DNA of 64,000 nucleotides, taken from positions 124,001-188,000 of the forward strand of contig CAVTRI010000001.1 of assembly GCA_963737075.1 (NCBI GenBank), given 5' to 3'. Below are positions 34,772 through 42,794 of this stretch, piece after piece. The position numbers and the translations under genes are program-made. The stretch comes from CAVTRI01 sp963737075. GTDB lineage: Bacteria > Actinomycetota > Acidimicrobiia > Acidimicrobiales > Palsa-688. Position 1 is the stretch's first letter, and every line of letters begins with the position of its first letter. The notes below the pieces were generated by a model that searched no databases, was not told where the DNA came from, and saw nothing but the letters and a program-made list of their open reading frames with translations.

Positions 34772-35887
34772 GTGAATTTTGCGTTCAGTGAGGAACAGGA
34801 GGAGCTGCGCAGGGCCGTGCGGCGGTTCATGGACGAGAAGTCCCCTGAGTCCGAGGTGCGCCGGCTGATGGAGACCACCGAGGGGTACGACCCCGCGGTA
34901 TGGACTCAGATGGCCGAACAGCTTGGGCTTCAGGGCTTGATCATCCCCGAGGCGTTCGGCGGATCGGGCTACTCCTACGTCGAGCTGATCGTCGTGTTGG
35001 AGGAAATGGGCCGGGCGCTGCTGTGCGCGCCGTTCTTCTCCAGCGTGGCGCTGGCCGCGAACCTCCTGCTGTCGTCCGGTGACGACGCCGCGCAGAAGGA
35101 CCTGCTCCCTGGCATCGCGGCCGGGACCACGATCGCCACCGTTGCCCTCGCGGAGGCCTCCGGCCGCTGGGACGAGGAGGGCGTCACCGTGGCGGCGACG
35201 CAGGCCGGCGAGGGGTGGAAGCTGTCGGGCGAGAAACTCTACGTCCTTGATGGCCACGTGGCCGACCTGTTGCTCATCGCCGCCCGCAGCAACGCCGGGA
35301 TCTCGGTGTTCGCGGTCGACAAGGGGGCGAGCGGGCTTTCTACGGAAGCTCTGTCGACGATGGACCAGACCCGCAAGCAGGCCCGCGTGACCCTGTCCGA
35401 CACCCCGGCGCGTTTGATCGGCACCGACGGCGCTGGCTGGGCGGCCATCTCCAAGACGCTCGACCTGGCGGCGGTCGCGCTGGCCGCCGAACAAGTGGGC
35501 GGTGCTCAGAAGGTGCTCGACATGTCGGTCGAATACGCCAAGGTGCGTGTGCAGTTCGGACGGCCGATCGGAAGCTTCCAGGCGATCAAGCACAAATGCG
35601 CGGACATGCTGCTCGAGGTCGAGTCGGCGAAGTCGGCGGCCTATTACGCCGGCTGGGCCGCCGCCGAGGACAGCGACGAGCTGCCGGTGGTAGCCAGCCT
35701 GGCCAAGTCCTACTGCTCGGAGGCCTACTTCCACGCGGCGGCGGAAAACATCCAGATCCACGGGGGCATCGGCTTCACGTGGGAGCACCCCGCCCACCTG
35801 TACTTCAAGCGGGCCAAGAGCTCCGAGCTGCTCTTCGGCGACCCCACGTATCACCGCGAGCTTCTCGCCCAGCGCATCGGCATCTGA
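34772..35887 (+). CDS. Acyl-CoA dehydrogenase
   Basis: A 371-residue acyl-CoA dehydrogenase. N-terminus FAFSEEQEELRRAVRRFMDEK is canonical, followed by IIPEAFGGSGYSYVEL, the FAD-binding VALAEASGRW region (a shortened loop typical of small actinobacterial FadE proteins), RVQFGRPIGSFQAIKHK, and IQIHGGIGFTWEHP near the C-terminus. GTG 34772 is the start, with GGGGAG about ten bases before it. Divergent from the synthetase gene with a 250-bp gap; together the two operons form a fatty or branched acyl degradation block. Confidence 0.92.
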   Translation: MNFAFSEEQEELRRAVRRFMDEKSPESEVRRLMETTEGYDPAVWTQMAEQLGLQGLIIPEAFGGSGYSYVELIVVLEEMGRALLCAPFFSSVALAANLLLSSGDDAAQKDLLPGIAAGTTIATVALAEASGRWDEEGVTVAATQAGEGWKLSGEKLYVLDGHVADLLLIAARSNAGISVFAVDKGASGLSTEALSTMDQTRKQARVTLSDTPARLIGTDGAGWAAISKTLDLAAVALAAEQVGGAQKVLDMSVEYAKVRVQFGRPIGSFQAIKHKCADMLLEVESAKSAAYYAGWAAAEDSDELPVVASLAKSYCSEAYFHAAAENIQIHGGIGFTWEHPAHLYFKRAKSSELLFGDPTYHRELLAQRIGI

Positions 35888-35908
35888 GCCGGGGAGACTC
35901 GTTCTCGG

Positions 35909-36229
35909 ATGTACGAGTCCGAGAACTACCCGACCCGGATAGAGGACGCCGAGGCGTTCGCAGAAGTGCTTCGCCGCATCCTGCAGCGCTACGAGCCGGG
36001 TGCTCGTCACGAGCCTGTCGTCGATGGGGACTACTACGGTCCTCGGCTCCGGCGACTGTGCGCCATCCACCTCGACGTGGTCGCCCACCGGGCGAAATTC
36101 AAGCTCGGACCGTACGGGCCGGTTCCCTTGAAGCGCGAGGTCGCTCGGCGACTGCGGGCTCGCGGCTCCCTGCAGGATGTGCGGGCGGCCGACGTTATCG
36201 AGTCGTGGTGGCCGGGCCGTCTACCGTGA
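35909..36229 (+). CDS. Small protein of unknown function
   Basis: A 106-residue soluble protein beginning MYESENYPTRIEDAEAFAEV, rich in Arg and Glu, with a repeated Tyr/Gly segment (DGDYYGPRLRR) and a C-terminal VIESWWPGRLP. No motif or family recognised. It lies 21 bases after the acyl-CoA dehydrogenase on the same strand and 39 bases before the isochorismatase-like gene, so it is probably co-transcribed. Codon usage looks like that of the neighbouring genes, which supports it being real. Confidence 0.6.
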   Translation: MYESENYPTRIEDAEAFAEVLRRILQRYEPGARHEPVVDGDYYGPRLRRLCAIHLDVVAHRAKFKLGPYGPVPLKREVARRLRARGSLQDVRAADVIESWWPGRLP

Positions 36230-36268
36230 GTGGGCACATCCGACTTCGGCGTAGCCAAGGAGAGACTC

Positions 36269-36826
36269 GTGGCGACACTCGAAAACAGGCCGAATACCGC
36301 ACTGCTCGTGGTCGACGTGCAGAACGGCGTTGTCGAGGGGGCGTACGAGCGAGATGCCGTCGTCACCAACGTCGGCAGCCTTGTCGACACCGCGCGGCAA
36401 GAGGGAGTCCCGGTCGTGTGGGTGCAGCACTCCGACGATGACCTTGCGAGTGGCAGCGATGAGTGGCGGATCGTCCCTGAGCTCAAGCCCGACGGGGCGG
36501 AGCCGCTGATCGAGAAGCACTACGGCGACTCTTTCGAGGACACATCGCTGGAGGCGGTCCTATCGGAGCTCGGTGTCGGTCGGCTCTTCGTCGTCGGGGC
36601 GCAGACGGACGCGTGCGTCCGTTCGACGCTGCACGGGGCGTTCGTCCGGGGGTATGACGCCACCCTGGTGAGCGACGCCCACACGACGGAGGACCAAACC
36701 GAGTGGGGTGCGCCTCCGCCCGATCAGGTCATCGCCCACACGAACCTCTACTGGCAGTTCCAGACGGCACCAGGGCGAACGGCGGGGACGGTGCAGACAA
36801 AGGATGTCGATTTCGCCCGTTCGTAA
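36269..36826 (+). CDS. Isochorismatase-like cysteine hydrolase
   Basis: A 185-residue hydrolase of the isochorismatase/nicotinamidase superfamily. The catalytic triad is visible as aspartate in ALLVVDVQNG, lysine in LIEKHYGDSF and cysteine in GAQTDACVRST, the last preceded by the usual cis-peptide region. The start is GTG 36269, set by AAGGAG five to ten bases upstream; a longer GTG at 36230 lacks a ribosome site. Members cleave amides or vinyl ethers; the exact substrate cannot be read from the sequence. Convergent with a tiny minus-strand gene. Confidence 0.88.
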   Translation: MATLENRPNTALLVVDVQNGVVEGAYERDAVVTNVGSLVDTARQEGVPVVWVQHSDDDLASGSDEWRIVPELKPDGAEPLIEKHYGDSFEDTSLEAVLSELGVGRLFVVGAQTDACVRSTLHGAFVRGYDATLVSDAHTTEDQTEWGAPPPDQVIAHTNLYWQFQTAPGRTAGTVQTKDVDFARS

Positions 36827-36836
36827 CCAGACCGCT

Positions 36837-37019
36837 TCATGGTAGGCCGCTGATGAGCGGGAACCCTCGCGGGATGGGCCTCGGATCCTTCTGGCGGACA
36901 TCCAGGCGGCCGGCGACGGCTTCCGCCTCGGGCGTGACGAGGTCTTTCACCTTCCGGTGTTCGTGTCCGGGCAGCCCGACCAGATCGATCGTTTCGGTGT
37001 CGATGGCGATGGCCTTCAT
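36837..37019 (-). CDS. 60-residue protein of unknown function
   Basis: Starts MKAIAIDTETIDLVGLPGHEHRK and ends GFPLISGLP. AGGAG nine bases before ATG 37019 supports translation. No recognisable fold or motif. It directly follows the truncated MFS transporter remnant on the same strand, so its ribosome site overlaps the stop of that remnant. It may be a genuine small gene or a leftover of the deleted region. Confidence 0.45.
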   Translation of the reverse strand: MKAIAIDTETIDLVGLPGHEHRKVKDLVTPEAEAVAGRLDVRQKDPRPIPRGFPLISGLP

Positions 37020-37031
37020 TGGGAGGTTCTC

Positions 37032-37166
37032 CTAAACGCTGGGGTGGTTGACGATGGTGGCGTCAAGTACGACCATGAGCTGGGCGGTTGCGATCACCAC
37101 CAGTGCCAGATCGAGGTGCCGGCCGCGGGGCCGCCGTTGCGGCACGGTTGGTGGGTCGCTGGTTAC
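37032..37166 (-). pseudogene. Remnant of an MFS (DHA2-type) drug transporter, first helix only
   Basis: The conceptual peptide contains HLDLALVVIATAQLMVVLD and then ATIVN, which is the unmistakable first transmembrane helix of 14-helix EmrB/QacA-type transporters (normally continuing VALPSI). Here the next residues are HPSV and a TAG stop, so about 95 percent of the gene is missing. An AAAGGAG ribosome-site-like sequence precedes the segment, but the expected start codon position reads GTA. Flanked by whiB and a 60-residue gene. The rest of the 37020-37246 gap shows nothing else. Confidence 0.6.
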
Positions 37167-37246
37167 GGCGGTCAGACTCCTTTGGGGTGAGGGTTGGTGC
37201 GTTGAGGTCGCGTTTGTGTCGGCCCCACGCCTCCCGACTGAATGGC

Positions 37247-37672
37247 CTACGTGGTGGACCCCGTCTCGGGTCGCGAAATCGGTGATGGCGTGAGCTGGAT
37301 GATGTCCGGAGCCGGCCGGTTCTTCGGCGGCCGTCCCCTTGGACGCTTGTGGGCCACGATCTGGCCGTTTGCGAAGAGGTAGCCGCCCCAGACACCGCAG
37401 GGTTCGTGGCGGTCCAGGGCACCTTGCACGCACGGGACCGCCATCGGACAGGCGGAGCAGATGCGCTTGGCTTGATTGATATCGGCAATGTCGTCAGAGA
37501 AGAACAGGTGAATGGGGGCGTCGGTCGCTTGCCGGCAACGGGCCGCGTCCCACTGCGGCGCCGAGGTCGTGGCGAGCGTGTCTACAAGTACGCCGATTGA
37601 CGGACCGAGCCGATCGGATTGGCTTGGTCCCGGATCCATGCGGGACGCGGAATGGTCGGTTGTCGTGAGCAT
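37247..37672 (-). CDS. WhiB-family iron-sulfur transcriptional regulator
   Basis: A 141-residue WhiB-like protein. The four cluster cysteines appear as one in DAARCRQATDAP, then ICSACPMAVPC, giving the C-xn-CxxCxxxxxC pattern, followed by the GVWGGYLF beta-turn signature and a basic C-terminal tail (HKRPRGRPPKNR) that contacts DNA, AT-hook-like. The family binds a [4Fe-4S] cluster that responds to O2, NO or redox state and partners sigma factor A; it is restricted to actinobacteria and their phages. ATG 37672 with AAGGAA upstream is the start. Confidence 0.92.
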   Translation of the reverse strand: MLTTTDHSASRMDPGPSQSDRLGPSIGVLVDTLATTSAPQWDAARCRQATDAPIHLFFSDDIADINQAKRICSACPMAVPCVQGALDRHEPCGVWGGYLFANGQIVAHKRPRGRPPKNRPAPDIIQLTPSPISRPETGSTT

Positions 37673-37782
37673 GGGAGGGACTTCCTTGGGCCGCACAGTC
37701 CGTAGTCCCGCGGATCCAGGCGCTCGTACAGCCGGGCCGCGGTGGTGGGGTGGTCGTCCACGCCATCGAACTGGTGAGGATG

Positions 37783-37983
37783 TCATGGACTGCAGTCGGC
37801 GCCCAGCTGGGCGGTCGGAGGCCGCAGAAGACCAAAGCGGAGCCGGTAGCCACCAACGCCCAGTCGGCGCTTCCTCCGTGTGGAGTGGCGCAGATCATCG
37901 GGGATGTGGGAGGTGCGGGCAGCTTCGAGGTAGTCCCGCCGGCGTTCGCCAGCAAGCAACTCGGCGATGTAAGGGTGGAACAT
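37783..37983 (-). CDS. 66-residue small protein (MFHPYIAELL-type)
   Basis: Starts MFHPYIAELLAGERRRDYLE and continues with a basic, arginine-rich middle. Short actinobacterial proteins with this kind of N-terminal amphipathic helix are common and uncharacterised. GAGGA about ten bases before ATG 37983, plus only two bases between the upstream zinc-finger stop and this start, argues for a real coupled gene. No function can be stated. Confidence 0.55.
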   Translation of the reverse strand: MFHPYIAELLAGERRRDYLEAARTSHIPDDLRHSTRRKRRLGVGGYRLRFGLLRPPTAQLGADCSP

Positions 37984-37985
37984 GG

Positions 37986-38204
37986 TCAGACGTCCTCGGT
38001 CGAGCGAATCCCGGACACGCGAGAAGCGGTATCGGTGTGGACGAGGTGAGCGGCTTCGACGTGGTCGATGAGGTCGACGATCGAACGCCAGTCCCGACCG
38101 CACCAGGCGCAGATGGCGTTGCGCTTCGATGGTCCAGGCAAGCCCCGGTCGGCGTCGCGGGGGACGTTGACGGCTTCGGTTTTGCGGACGGTGGCAGCGG
38201 GCAT
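37986..38204 (-). CDS. 72-residue C2H2 zinc-finger-like small protein
   Basis: Within 72 residues there is one C-x2-C-x12-H-x4-H module: CAWCGRDWRSI, then VDLIDHVEAAH. This is the spacing of a classical C2H2 zinc finger, rare in bacteria (known cases include Ros/MucR and scattered actinobacterial and phage proteins). The N-terminus is basic (PAATVRKTEAVNVPRDADRG). AGGAGG five bases before ATG 38204 gives a strong start. It precedes a second small gene by two bases and whiB by 300 bp, all on the minus strand. Could bind DNA, RNA or a protein partner. Confidence 0.68.
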   Translation of the reverse strand: MPAATVRKTEAVNVPRDADRGLPGPSKRNAICAWCGRDWRSIVDLIDHVEAAHLVHTDTASRVSGIRSTEDV

Positions 38205-38265
38205 CGGAACCTCCTATTTGCTGGCGCGAGGACCGAGGACCATTGTCCGGATCCGTGTCGACTGG

Positions 38266-38280
38266 CACATCGGCGATGTG
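38266..38280. promoter_or_regulatory. 15-bp palindrome CACATCG-G-CGATGTG upstream of the zinc-finger gene
   Basis: Seven-base arms match exactly about one central base. It lies 61 bases upstream of the zinc-finger gene start, within the 179-bp gap after the receiver-like gene. A protein-binding operator is inferred from symmetry; no regulator can be named. Confidence 0.4.
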
Positions 38281-38383
38281 GCGGCTTGTGTGGGGAGACA
38301 TTCGCCTCCACCAGGCCGACAGATGACGTACGACCGAAACCCCGACCCTGCGGCGGAGCGTGATGACCTCTAGGAGACTCTGG

Positions 38384-38788
38384 TCACTGCCGTGTCGGCG
38401 GTGGAGTCGCGGCTTGGATGACCGCGGCGAGTTGGTCCACGTCATCGGACTTGTCGGCTGCGGCGGTGGCGCCGTGGTCGAGCGCATCCTGGCGGATCCG
38501 TGGCCGGGAGCTGAGGGCCACCACGGAGGGGCCATGGGTTCGAACAACGTCTTCGATGAGCGCGAACGCGGCGCTGAGGTCGCAGCCGTCGAGGTCGCAT
38601 ACGACGGTTGTGGCATCGATGGTTGCGGTGTCTTTCAGCGCTCCGCAGGCGAGCGGGCCCGTGACCGACAGGCTCGCGGCGGCCGCCGAAAGGTAGCTGA
38701 CTAGAGCGTGACCGACGCGGGGGTCATCGCTGACCACGAGGATTACCGGCGTGGGCCCGGGCTCGGTGGTCACCGCTCCAGTCAACAT
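38384..38788 (-). CDS. Receiver-like single-domain protein
   Basis: A 134-residue protein with a CheY-like layout: VILVVSDDPRVGHALVSYL carries the acidic pocket pair, VVCDLDGCDLSAAFALI the candidate phospho-acceptor aspartate, VVALSSRP the Ser/Thr strand and AAADKSDDV the lysine. Spacing is shorter and the pattern weaker than in ordinary receivers, so it may be a pseudo-receiver. It follows a NarL-type regulator and its kinase on the same strand after 76 bases. No output domain. ATG 38788 lacks a clear ribosome site. Confidence 0.65.
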   Translation of the reverse strand: MLTGAVTTEPGPTPVILVVSDDPRVGHALVSYLSAAAASLSVTGPLACGALKDTATIDATTVVCDLDGCDLSAAFALIEDVVRTHGPSVVALSSRPRIRQDALDHGATAAADKSDDVDQLAAVIQAATPPPTRQ

Positions 38789-38847
38789 TTCAACACGGCC
38801 GGTCGCATCGGCGATTCGTCACCTTGCGTCTCGGTCATTTGACGTAG

Positions 38848-38864
38848 GCGCCTCTTCCCGGCGC
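38848..38864. terminator. Small hairpin directly after the NarL-type regulator
   Basis: GCGCC and GGCGC pair around a 7-base loop immediately downstream of the regulator stop codon. The stem is short and lacks a T-tract, so it would be a weak terminator or attenuator before the receiver-like gene. Confidence 0.3.
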
Positions 38865-39548
38865 TTAGGAGGGGTCGGCGCCTAACCCTTCGCGCACAGC
38901 CCATAAGGCGGCCTGGGTGCGTGAGGTGAGTCCGAGCTTGGTCAGGATATTGCTGACGTGGGTGCGGGCGGTGCGTTCGCTAATGAACAGCGTGGAGGCG
39001 ATGTCCTTGTTGGCCTTTCCGGCGGCCACAAGGCGGAGCACCTCGCGCTCTCGGCCGGTGAGGTCTAAGCCAGGCTGAACACTGGGCGGAGCCCGGAGAG
39101 ACTGGACGAGCCGACTGACGACAGCCGGGTCGAGGTGGACCTCGCCGCGGTGAGCGGCCCGGACGGCGGCGGCCACCTCGTCGGCTTCCGCATCCTTCAG
39201 CAGGAACCCGGAGGCCCCCGCGTCCAGCGCCGCGTGGACTTTCTCCTCCTCGACGAAGGAGGTAAGGGCGACCACCTGGACGTCGGGAAAATCAGCGCGG
39301 ATGTGTCGGGTGGCGTCGATGCCGCCCATCGGCTCCATGACCAGATCCATGAGGACGACATCGGGCAGTTCATGACCAATCTCCCGATCTCCCAGCTGCG
39401 CCAGGGCATCGCGGCCATCGGTGGCCTCGCCGATCACCTCAATGTCCTCGGTGGTCGCCAGGTAGGTGCGCAGTCCCTTGCGGACGACACCGTGGTCGTC
39501 GACTACCAGTACGCGGATGGCAACCTCAGGCGAGTGTGGCCCGCTCAT
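38865..39548 (-). CDS. NarL/LuxR-family response regulator
   Basis: A 227-residue regulator. The receiver opens IRVLVVDDHGVVRKGL, with phospho-acceptor in DVVLMDLVMEPMGG and lysine in GFLLKDAEAD. The C-terminal LuxR-type HTH is LTGREREVLRLVAAGKANKDIA...RTARTHVSNILTKLG. The kinase gene overlaps it by four bases (ATGA), marking them as a cognate pair. Such pairs in actinobacteria often sense oxygen, nitrate or cell-envelope state. Nitrate sensing is attractive given the nar operon, but it is 30 kb away and unproven. Confidence 0.93.
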   Translation of the reverse strand: MSGPHSPEVAIRVLVVDDHGVVRKGLRTYLATTEDIEVIGEATDGRDALAQLGDREIGHELPDVVLMDLVMEPMGGIDATRHIRADFPDVQVVALTSFVEEEKVHAALDAGASGFLLKDAEADEVAAAVRAAHRGEVHLDPAVVSRLVQSLRAPPSVQPGLDLTGREREVLRLVAAGKANKDIASTLFISERTARTHVSNILTKLGLTSRTQAALWAVREGLGADPS

Positions 39549-42073
39549 CGACTGGCTGTCACCATGTCGGTGGTGGGTTCGCGGGGCACCGATACAGTGA
39601 CGGTTGTGCCCTCGCCTGGGTGACTTTCAATTGACACCGAGCCACCGAGGCCAGCCGCCCGCTCGGCCATAGAGGCCAGGCCGAGATGGCCCGGCCTCGG
39701 CGCGGCACTGTCGAAACCTTCGCCGTCATCGCGGATGGTGACCCTGACGTCGTCGCGTCTCGTTTCAATGGCAACGCGGGCCGAGTCAGTGTGGGCGTGC
39801 TTGACCACGTTGTAGAGAGCCTCCTGGATCAGGCGGTACAGCTGCTCCTCGATGTGCGAGGCGACGGGGAGCCGCTCAGGCGGGCCGACCACCTCGACCA
39901 GGAGGCCTTCCCGGGAGGCCAGGGCACCGGCGTGCTTGGACACCGCTGCTTCGAGGCCTTCTTCGGCCAGGGCACCGGGGCGCAACTCGAAGATCAACGC
40001 CCGCATCTCGGCGAGGGCGCCGCGGGTCAGCTGGACCACCTCGGCCAGGGCCTGGGCCGCCGGATGATCATCGTCCATGCCGGTGCCGTGCAGGGCGACC
40101 TGGGCCGCTTTGGCGTGCAGCGTCGTCGAGAAAAGAGTCTGGGAGACCGAGTCGTGCAGGTCGCGAGCGATGGCCTGGCGAGCTTCGCCGGCGGCCACGT
40201 TTTGCGTGCGCTCGAGCAGCCTGACATGGGCCAACGACACCGCGGCGTGGCTGGCCAGGGCCCGGGCGGCGGCGAGTTCCCCGGCGCTGAACCGGGGCGA
40301 CCGGTGGCGCACCACGAGCAGGGCTCCCAGCAGTTCCCCGGCTCCGACCAGCGGCACCGCCAGCAATCCCTCGGCGCCGGCCGGCGCCATCCCGGCCTCG
40401 ACGAGCTCGCGGAACAGGTCGGCGCCCAGGTCCGCGTCACTGCAACGAACGAGTTGACCCGTCCGCAGTAGCGCCATGGTCTTCGGCAACCGCTCGATCT
40501 TGATTCGCTGCCGGTGTCGGTCCGGGTTGGTAGCCAACAGGCGGGTATCGCGGAGCTGCCATACCGAGAAACCGCACCGGGGCAGAACCGCCGGGGCGTC
40601 CTGGTCGAGCACGTCGCCTATCTGGGCGGCCTCGACGACCGCGGCGAGGTGCACGGCCACGGCGAGCAGGCCCGAAAGCTCGCGGGTGCGATCGGCAACC
40701 CGCTCTTCAAGGAGCCGGTAGGCGGCCGCCTCCTCGCTGACGTCCCGGATGACGCCGAGGACGTGGGGTCTCCCATCGAAGGGCAGTTCGCTGCCACGGA
40801 CTTCGACGTCGAAGACCCGCCCGTCGCTGGTGACGTCCCGTGCGCGGCCCCGGAACTGCTGGTCACGCCGGATGGCCTCCAGGTAGGTGTCGAAGAGCTC
40901 GGGGAGCGTTTCGGAGAACCCTTGACTGGGTTCGGACGAATCCCGCTGGCCGGCTCTCCACGCGATGAAAGCGCTGGGGTGAGCGCCGACCATCACCTCG
41001 CGGGTGGTGGCGTGCATGTTGCAGAACGCCGGGTTGACCTCGACGATGGTGCCGGTGGCCATATCGGTGATGATCAGCCCGTCGCTGGTCGCCTCGAAGA
41101 TCCGGCGGTACTTTTCTTCCGACGCCTCCGCGGACGACACCGCCGCCGCCTGCTCGGTTACCTGAGAGGCCAACACCAGGGCGGTCAGCACCACGACGGC
41201 CAGAAACAGTTGCAGCAGCCACAGGCCCGCCTCCCGGCTCTGTCCGGCAGCGACAGCGAACTGGCCGTGGCCGTCGAGGGTGGCCCACTCGGCGATCGCC
41301 GTCACCACCGCCCCTGCAGTGGCGGCACCCCGGGTCCCAAAGCGCAGCGCCGCCCACGCCAACAAGGGGATGACCAGGTAGACCGGCGCCGGCGACCACC
41401 GCCAGAAGCTCAACCAGGTGACCACGACCAGCACCGCCGCCAACAGGGCCGCCTCTACGGCCGCGTAGCGGACCCTAACTGGCCACCGCCCCTCAGTGGC
41501 CCACGACACCAACAGGCCCCCAACCACCAGTACCCCGAGGGCATCACCGGTACCCCATCGGGCCGCTGTCGCCAGGTAGGTGCCGTGCACAGCGTTCATA
41601 CGCGCGAAGGGCGGCCCGATCAGCAAGCCGACCAGTGGACCGATGATCACCCCGCCGCATATGAACGCGATGAGGTGCGAACGCCGGCTCAGCATCGGCG
41701 GGCCGCCAACCCAGCGCAACACCAACAGGGCCCCCACCGCCGGGCCTGCCGTATCGGCCAGGGCCATACCGAAACCGCTAAGCACGGCTTCACCGAGAAC
41801 GAAATGGCTACACAGCTCGGAGAGATAGGTTGCGGCCAGCACCACCGGCCATAGCCGGCGAGGCACCAGCAGCAACGCCGCCACGGTGATTCCGCTGGCC
41901 GGAAAGAACGTCACCCCCACCGAGGGGACATGGGTCAGCTGGTAGACCACGGCGGTCCCCAAGGCGTGACCGGCCACGACCAGCCCGAACACGACCGCCG
42001 CCGAAGCTATCTGCGATCGAATCGCGGCGCTGGCACGCCGGAGGAACGGCTCGATGACCGTCGGCTGGGTCAT
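39545..42073 (-). CDS. MASE1-PAS-GAF sensor histidine kinase
   Basis: An 842-residue kinase. Residues about 20-310 form eight or so transmembrane helices of the MASE1 type (FFPASGITVAALLLVPRR), 325-445 a PAS domain with PAC (VEVNPAFCNMHATT, GVIRDVSEEAA), 470-630 a GAF-like domain, then HisKA_3 (ARDLHDSVSQTLFSTTL, phospho-histidine in LHD) and HATPase boxes (QEALYNVVKHAHT, DDGEGFD, HLGLASMAERA). HisKA_3 kinases pair with NarL-type regulators, here the overlapping gene. MASE1 is an integral-membrane sensory domain of unknown ligand. ATG 42073 has a weak ribosome site. Confidence 0.9.
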   Translation of the reverse strand: MTQPTVIEPFLRRASAAIRSQIASAAVVFGLVVAGHALGTAVVYQLTHVPSVGVTFFPASGITVAALLLVPRRLWPVVLAATYLSELCSHFVLGEAVLSGFGMALADTAGPAVGALLVLRWVGGPPMLSRRSHLIAFICGGVIIGPLVGLLIGPPFARMNAVHGTYLATAARWGTGDALGVLVVGGLLVSWATEGRWPVRVRYAAVEAALLAAVLVVVTWLSFWRWSPAPVYLVIPLLAWAALRFGTRGAATAGAVVTAIAEWATLDGHGQFAVAAGQSREAGLWLLQLFLAVVVLTALVLASQVTEQAAAVSSAEASEEKYRRIFEATSDGLIITDMATGTIVEVNPAFCNMHATTREVMVGAHPSAFIAWRAGQRDSSEPSQGFSETLPELFDTYLEAIRRDQQFRGRARDVTSDGRVFDVEVRGSELPFDGRPHVLGVIRDVSEEAAAYRLLEERVADRTRELSGLLAVAVHLAAVVEAAQIGDVLDQDAPAVLPRCGFSVWQLRDTRLLATNPDRHRQRIKIERLPKTMALLRTGQLVRCSDADLGADLFRELVEAGMAPAGAEGLLAVPLVGAGELLGALLVVRHRSPRFSAGELAAARALASHAAVSLAHVRLLERTQNVAAGEARQAIARDLHDSVSQTLFSTTLHAKAAQVALHGTGMDDDHPAAQALAEVVQLTRGALAEMRALIFELRPGALAEEGLEAAVSKHAGALASREGLLVEVVGPPERLPVASHIEEQLYRLIQEALYNVVKHAHTDSARVAIETRRDDVRVTIRDDGEGFDSAAPRPGHLGLASMAERAAGLGGSVSIESHPGEGTTVTVSVPREPTTDMVTASR

Positions 42074-42088
42074 CGATCGCTCGTCTGG

Positions 42089-42106
42089 GCGTTCTTCCCA
42101 GAACGC
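42089..42106. promoter_or_regulatory. Perfect inverted repeat GCGTTCT-TCCC-AGAACGC upstream of the kinase gene
   Basis: Seven-base arms about a 4-base centre, 16 bases before the ATG of the MASE1 kinase. A TAGACT -10-like box (42120-42115, minus strand) lies just upstream, so the repeat would sit near the transcription start. It may be an operator or a leader hairpin; the sequence alone cannot separate these. Confidence 0.4.
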
Positions 42107-42298
42107 ATACCGGCAGTCTACGAGAGACCGCAGCCATAGACGGCCGACAGATGTCCTGAATGCCTCTACGTCATTCGTCGTGTCCGCTCAGCATCAATGA
42201 CCCGCCGCAAATCCGCATCCCGACCGATGCCAGGCACGGGCCTGACACCGCATGATACAGCCATGGGTCACCCACCCCGCGACCGCCCCTTCAGAGAA

Positions 42299-42312
42299 AG
42301 ACATATATGTCT
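42299..42312. promoter_or_regulatory. Perfect 14-bp palindrome AGACATATATGTCT
   Basis: A perfect palindrome in an AT-rich patch, 123 bases upstream of the start of the small gene at 42435 and in the gap shared with the MASE1 kinase operon. It looks like a dimer-binding operator; which regulator binds is unknown. Confidence 0.45.
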
Positions 42313-42434
42313 CGCTTCGCTACCACAAGCACTCCCGGTACGGCTACAAGCCCGTACTGTCCGGTCGCCAGCTTTGGCACGACGGCCTCACGCGACCGCG
42401 GCCACCTGGAGGCCGACAACAGGGAGGGCCCCTG

Positions 42435-42794
42435 ATGCTGCGTTTTTGTGGCTTTGATCTCGATCTCCTGGTTGAAACGGTGCTCGTCCGACGAGATTGG
42501 CCGAGTCTTTGCGCCGCTCGGGACTTCAGGGGAGCCCAATGGCTCATCGCGTTGGTTGACGACGATCCGGCCCATCTTGCGTGGCTGTGCGCCCAGATGT
42601 CCGAGCGAGGCATGCGAGCCGTTGCAGACGGTCGTGCCGAAGCCGTTCATGCACTTCGGCACAGCGCGACGGGCGCAGTCGAGCTGGTCACAGTCGAGCA
42701 CGGTCAGGCAGTCCCGGATCGTTGCCTCCTCTGTGAGGAAATCCCCGAGTACCTGTTGCCCTCCGTGAGCCCCCCGGCCCCAGTCGCCGCCTGA
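42435..42794 (+). CDS. Conserved-looking 119-residue protein of unknown function
   Basis: Starts MLRFCGFDLDLLVETVLVRRDW, with ATG 42435 preceded by GGGAGGG. An alpha/beta pattern follows (AQWLIALVDDDPAHLAWLCAQMSERGMRAVADGRAEAV), and a CLLCEE motif lies near the end. No family recognised. It is divergent from the MASE1 kinase and 120 bases upstream of the MmpL-type transporter on the same strand. The segment VELVTVEHGQAVPDRCLLCEE suggests a small folded protein rather than a spurious frame. Confidence 0.55.
   Translation: MLRFCGFDLDLLVETVLVRRDWPSLCAARDFRGAQWLIALVDDDPAHLAWLCAQMSERGMRAVADGRAEAVHALRHSATGAVELVTVEHGQAVPDRCLLCEEIPEYLLPSVSPPAPVAA

Larger units (their letters stand above)
42074..42434. 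other. 361-bp intergenic region between divergent kinase and small gene
   Basis: No credible gene in either strand: the open frame from 42252 has unusual codon content before 42435. The region contains two dyads (42089-42106 and 42299-42312) and is otherwise unremarkable. It presumably holds both divergent promoters. Confidence 0.55.
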
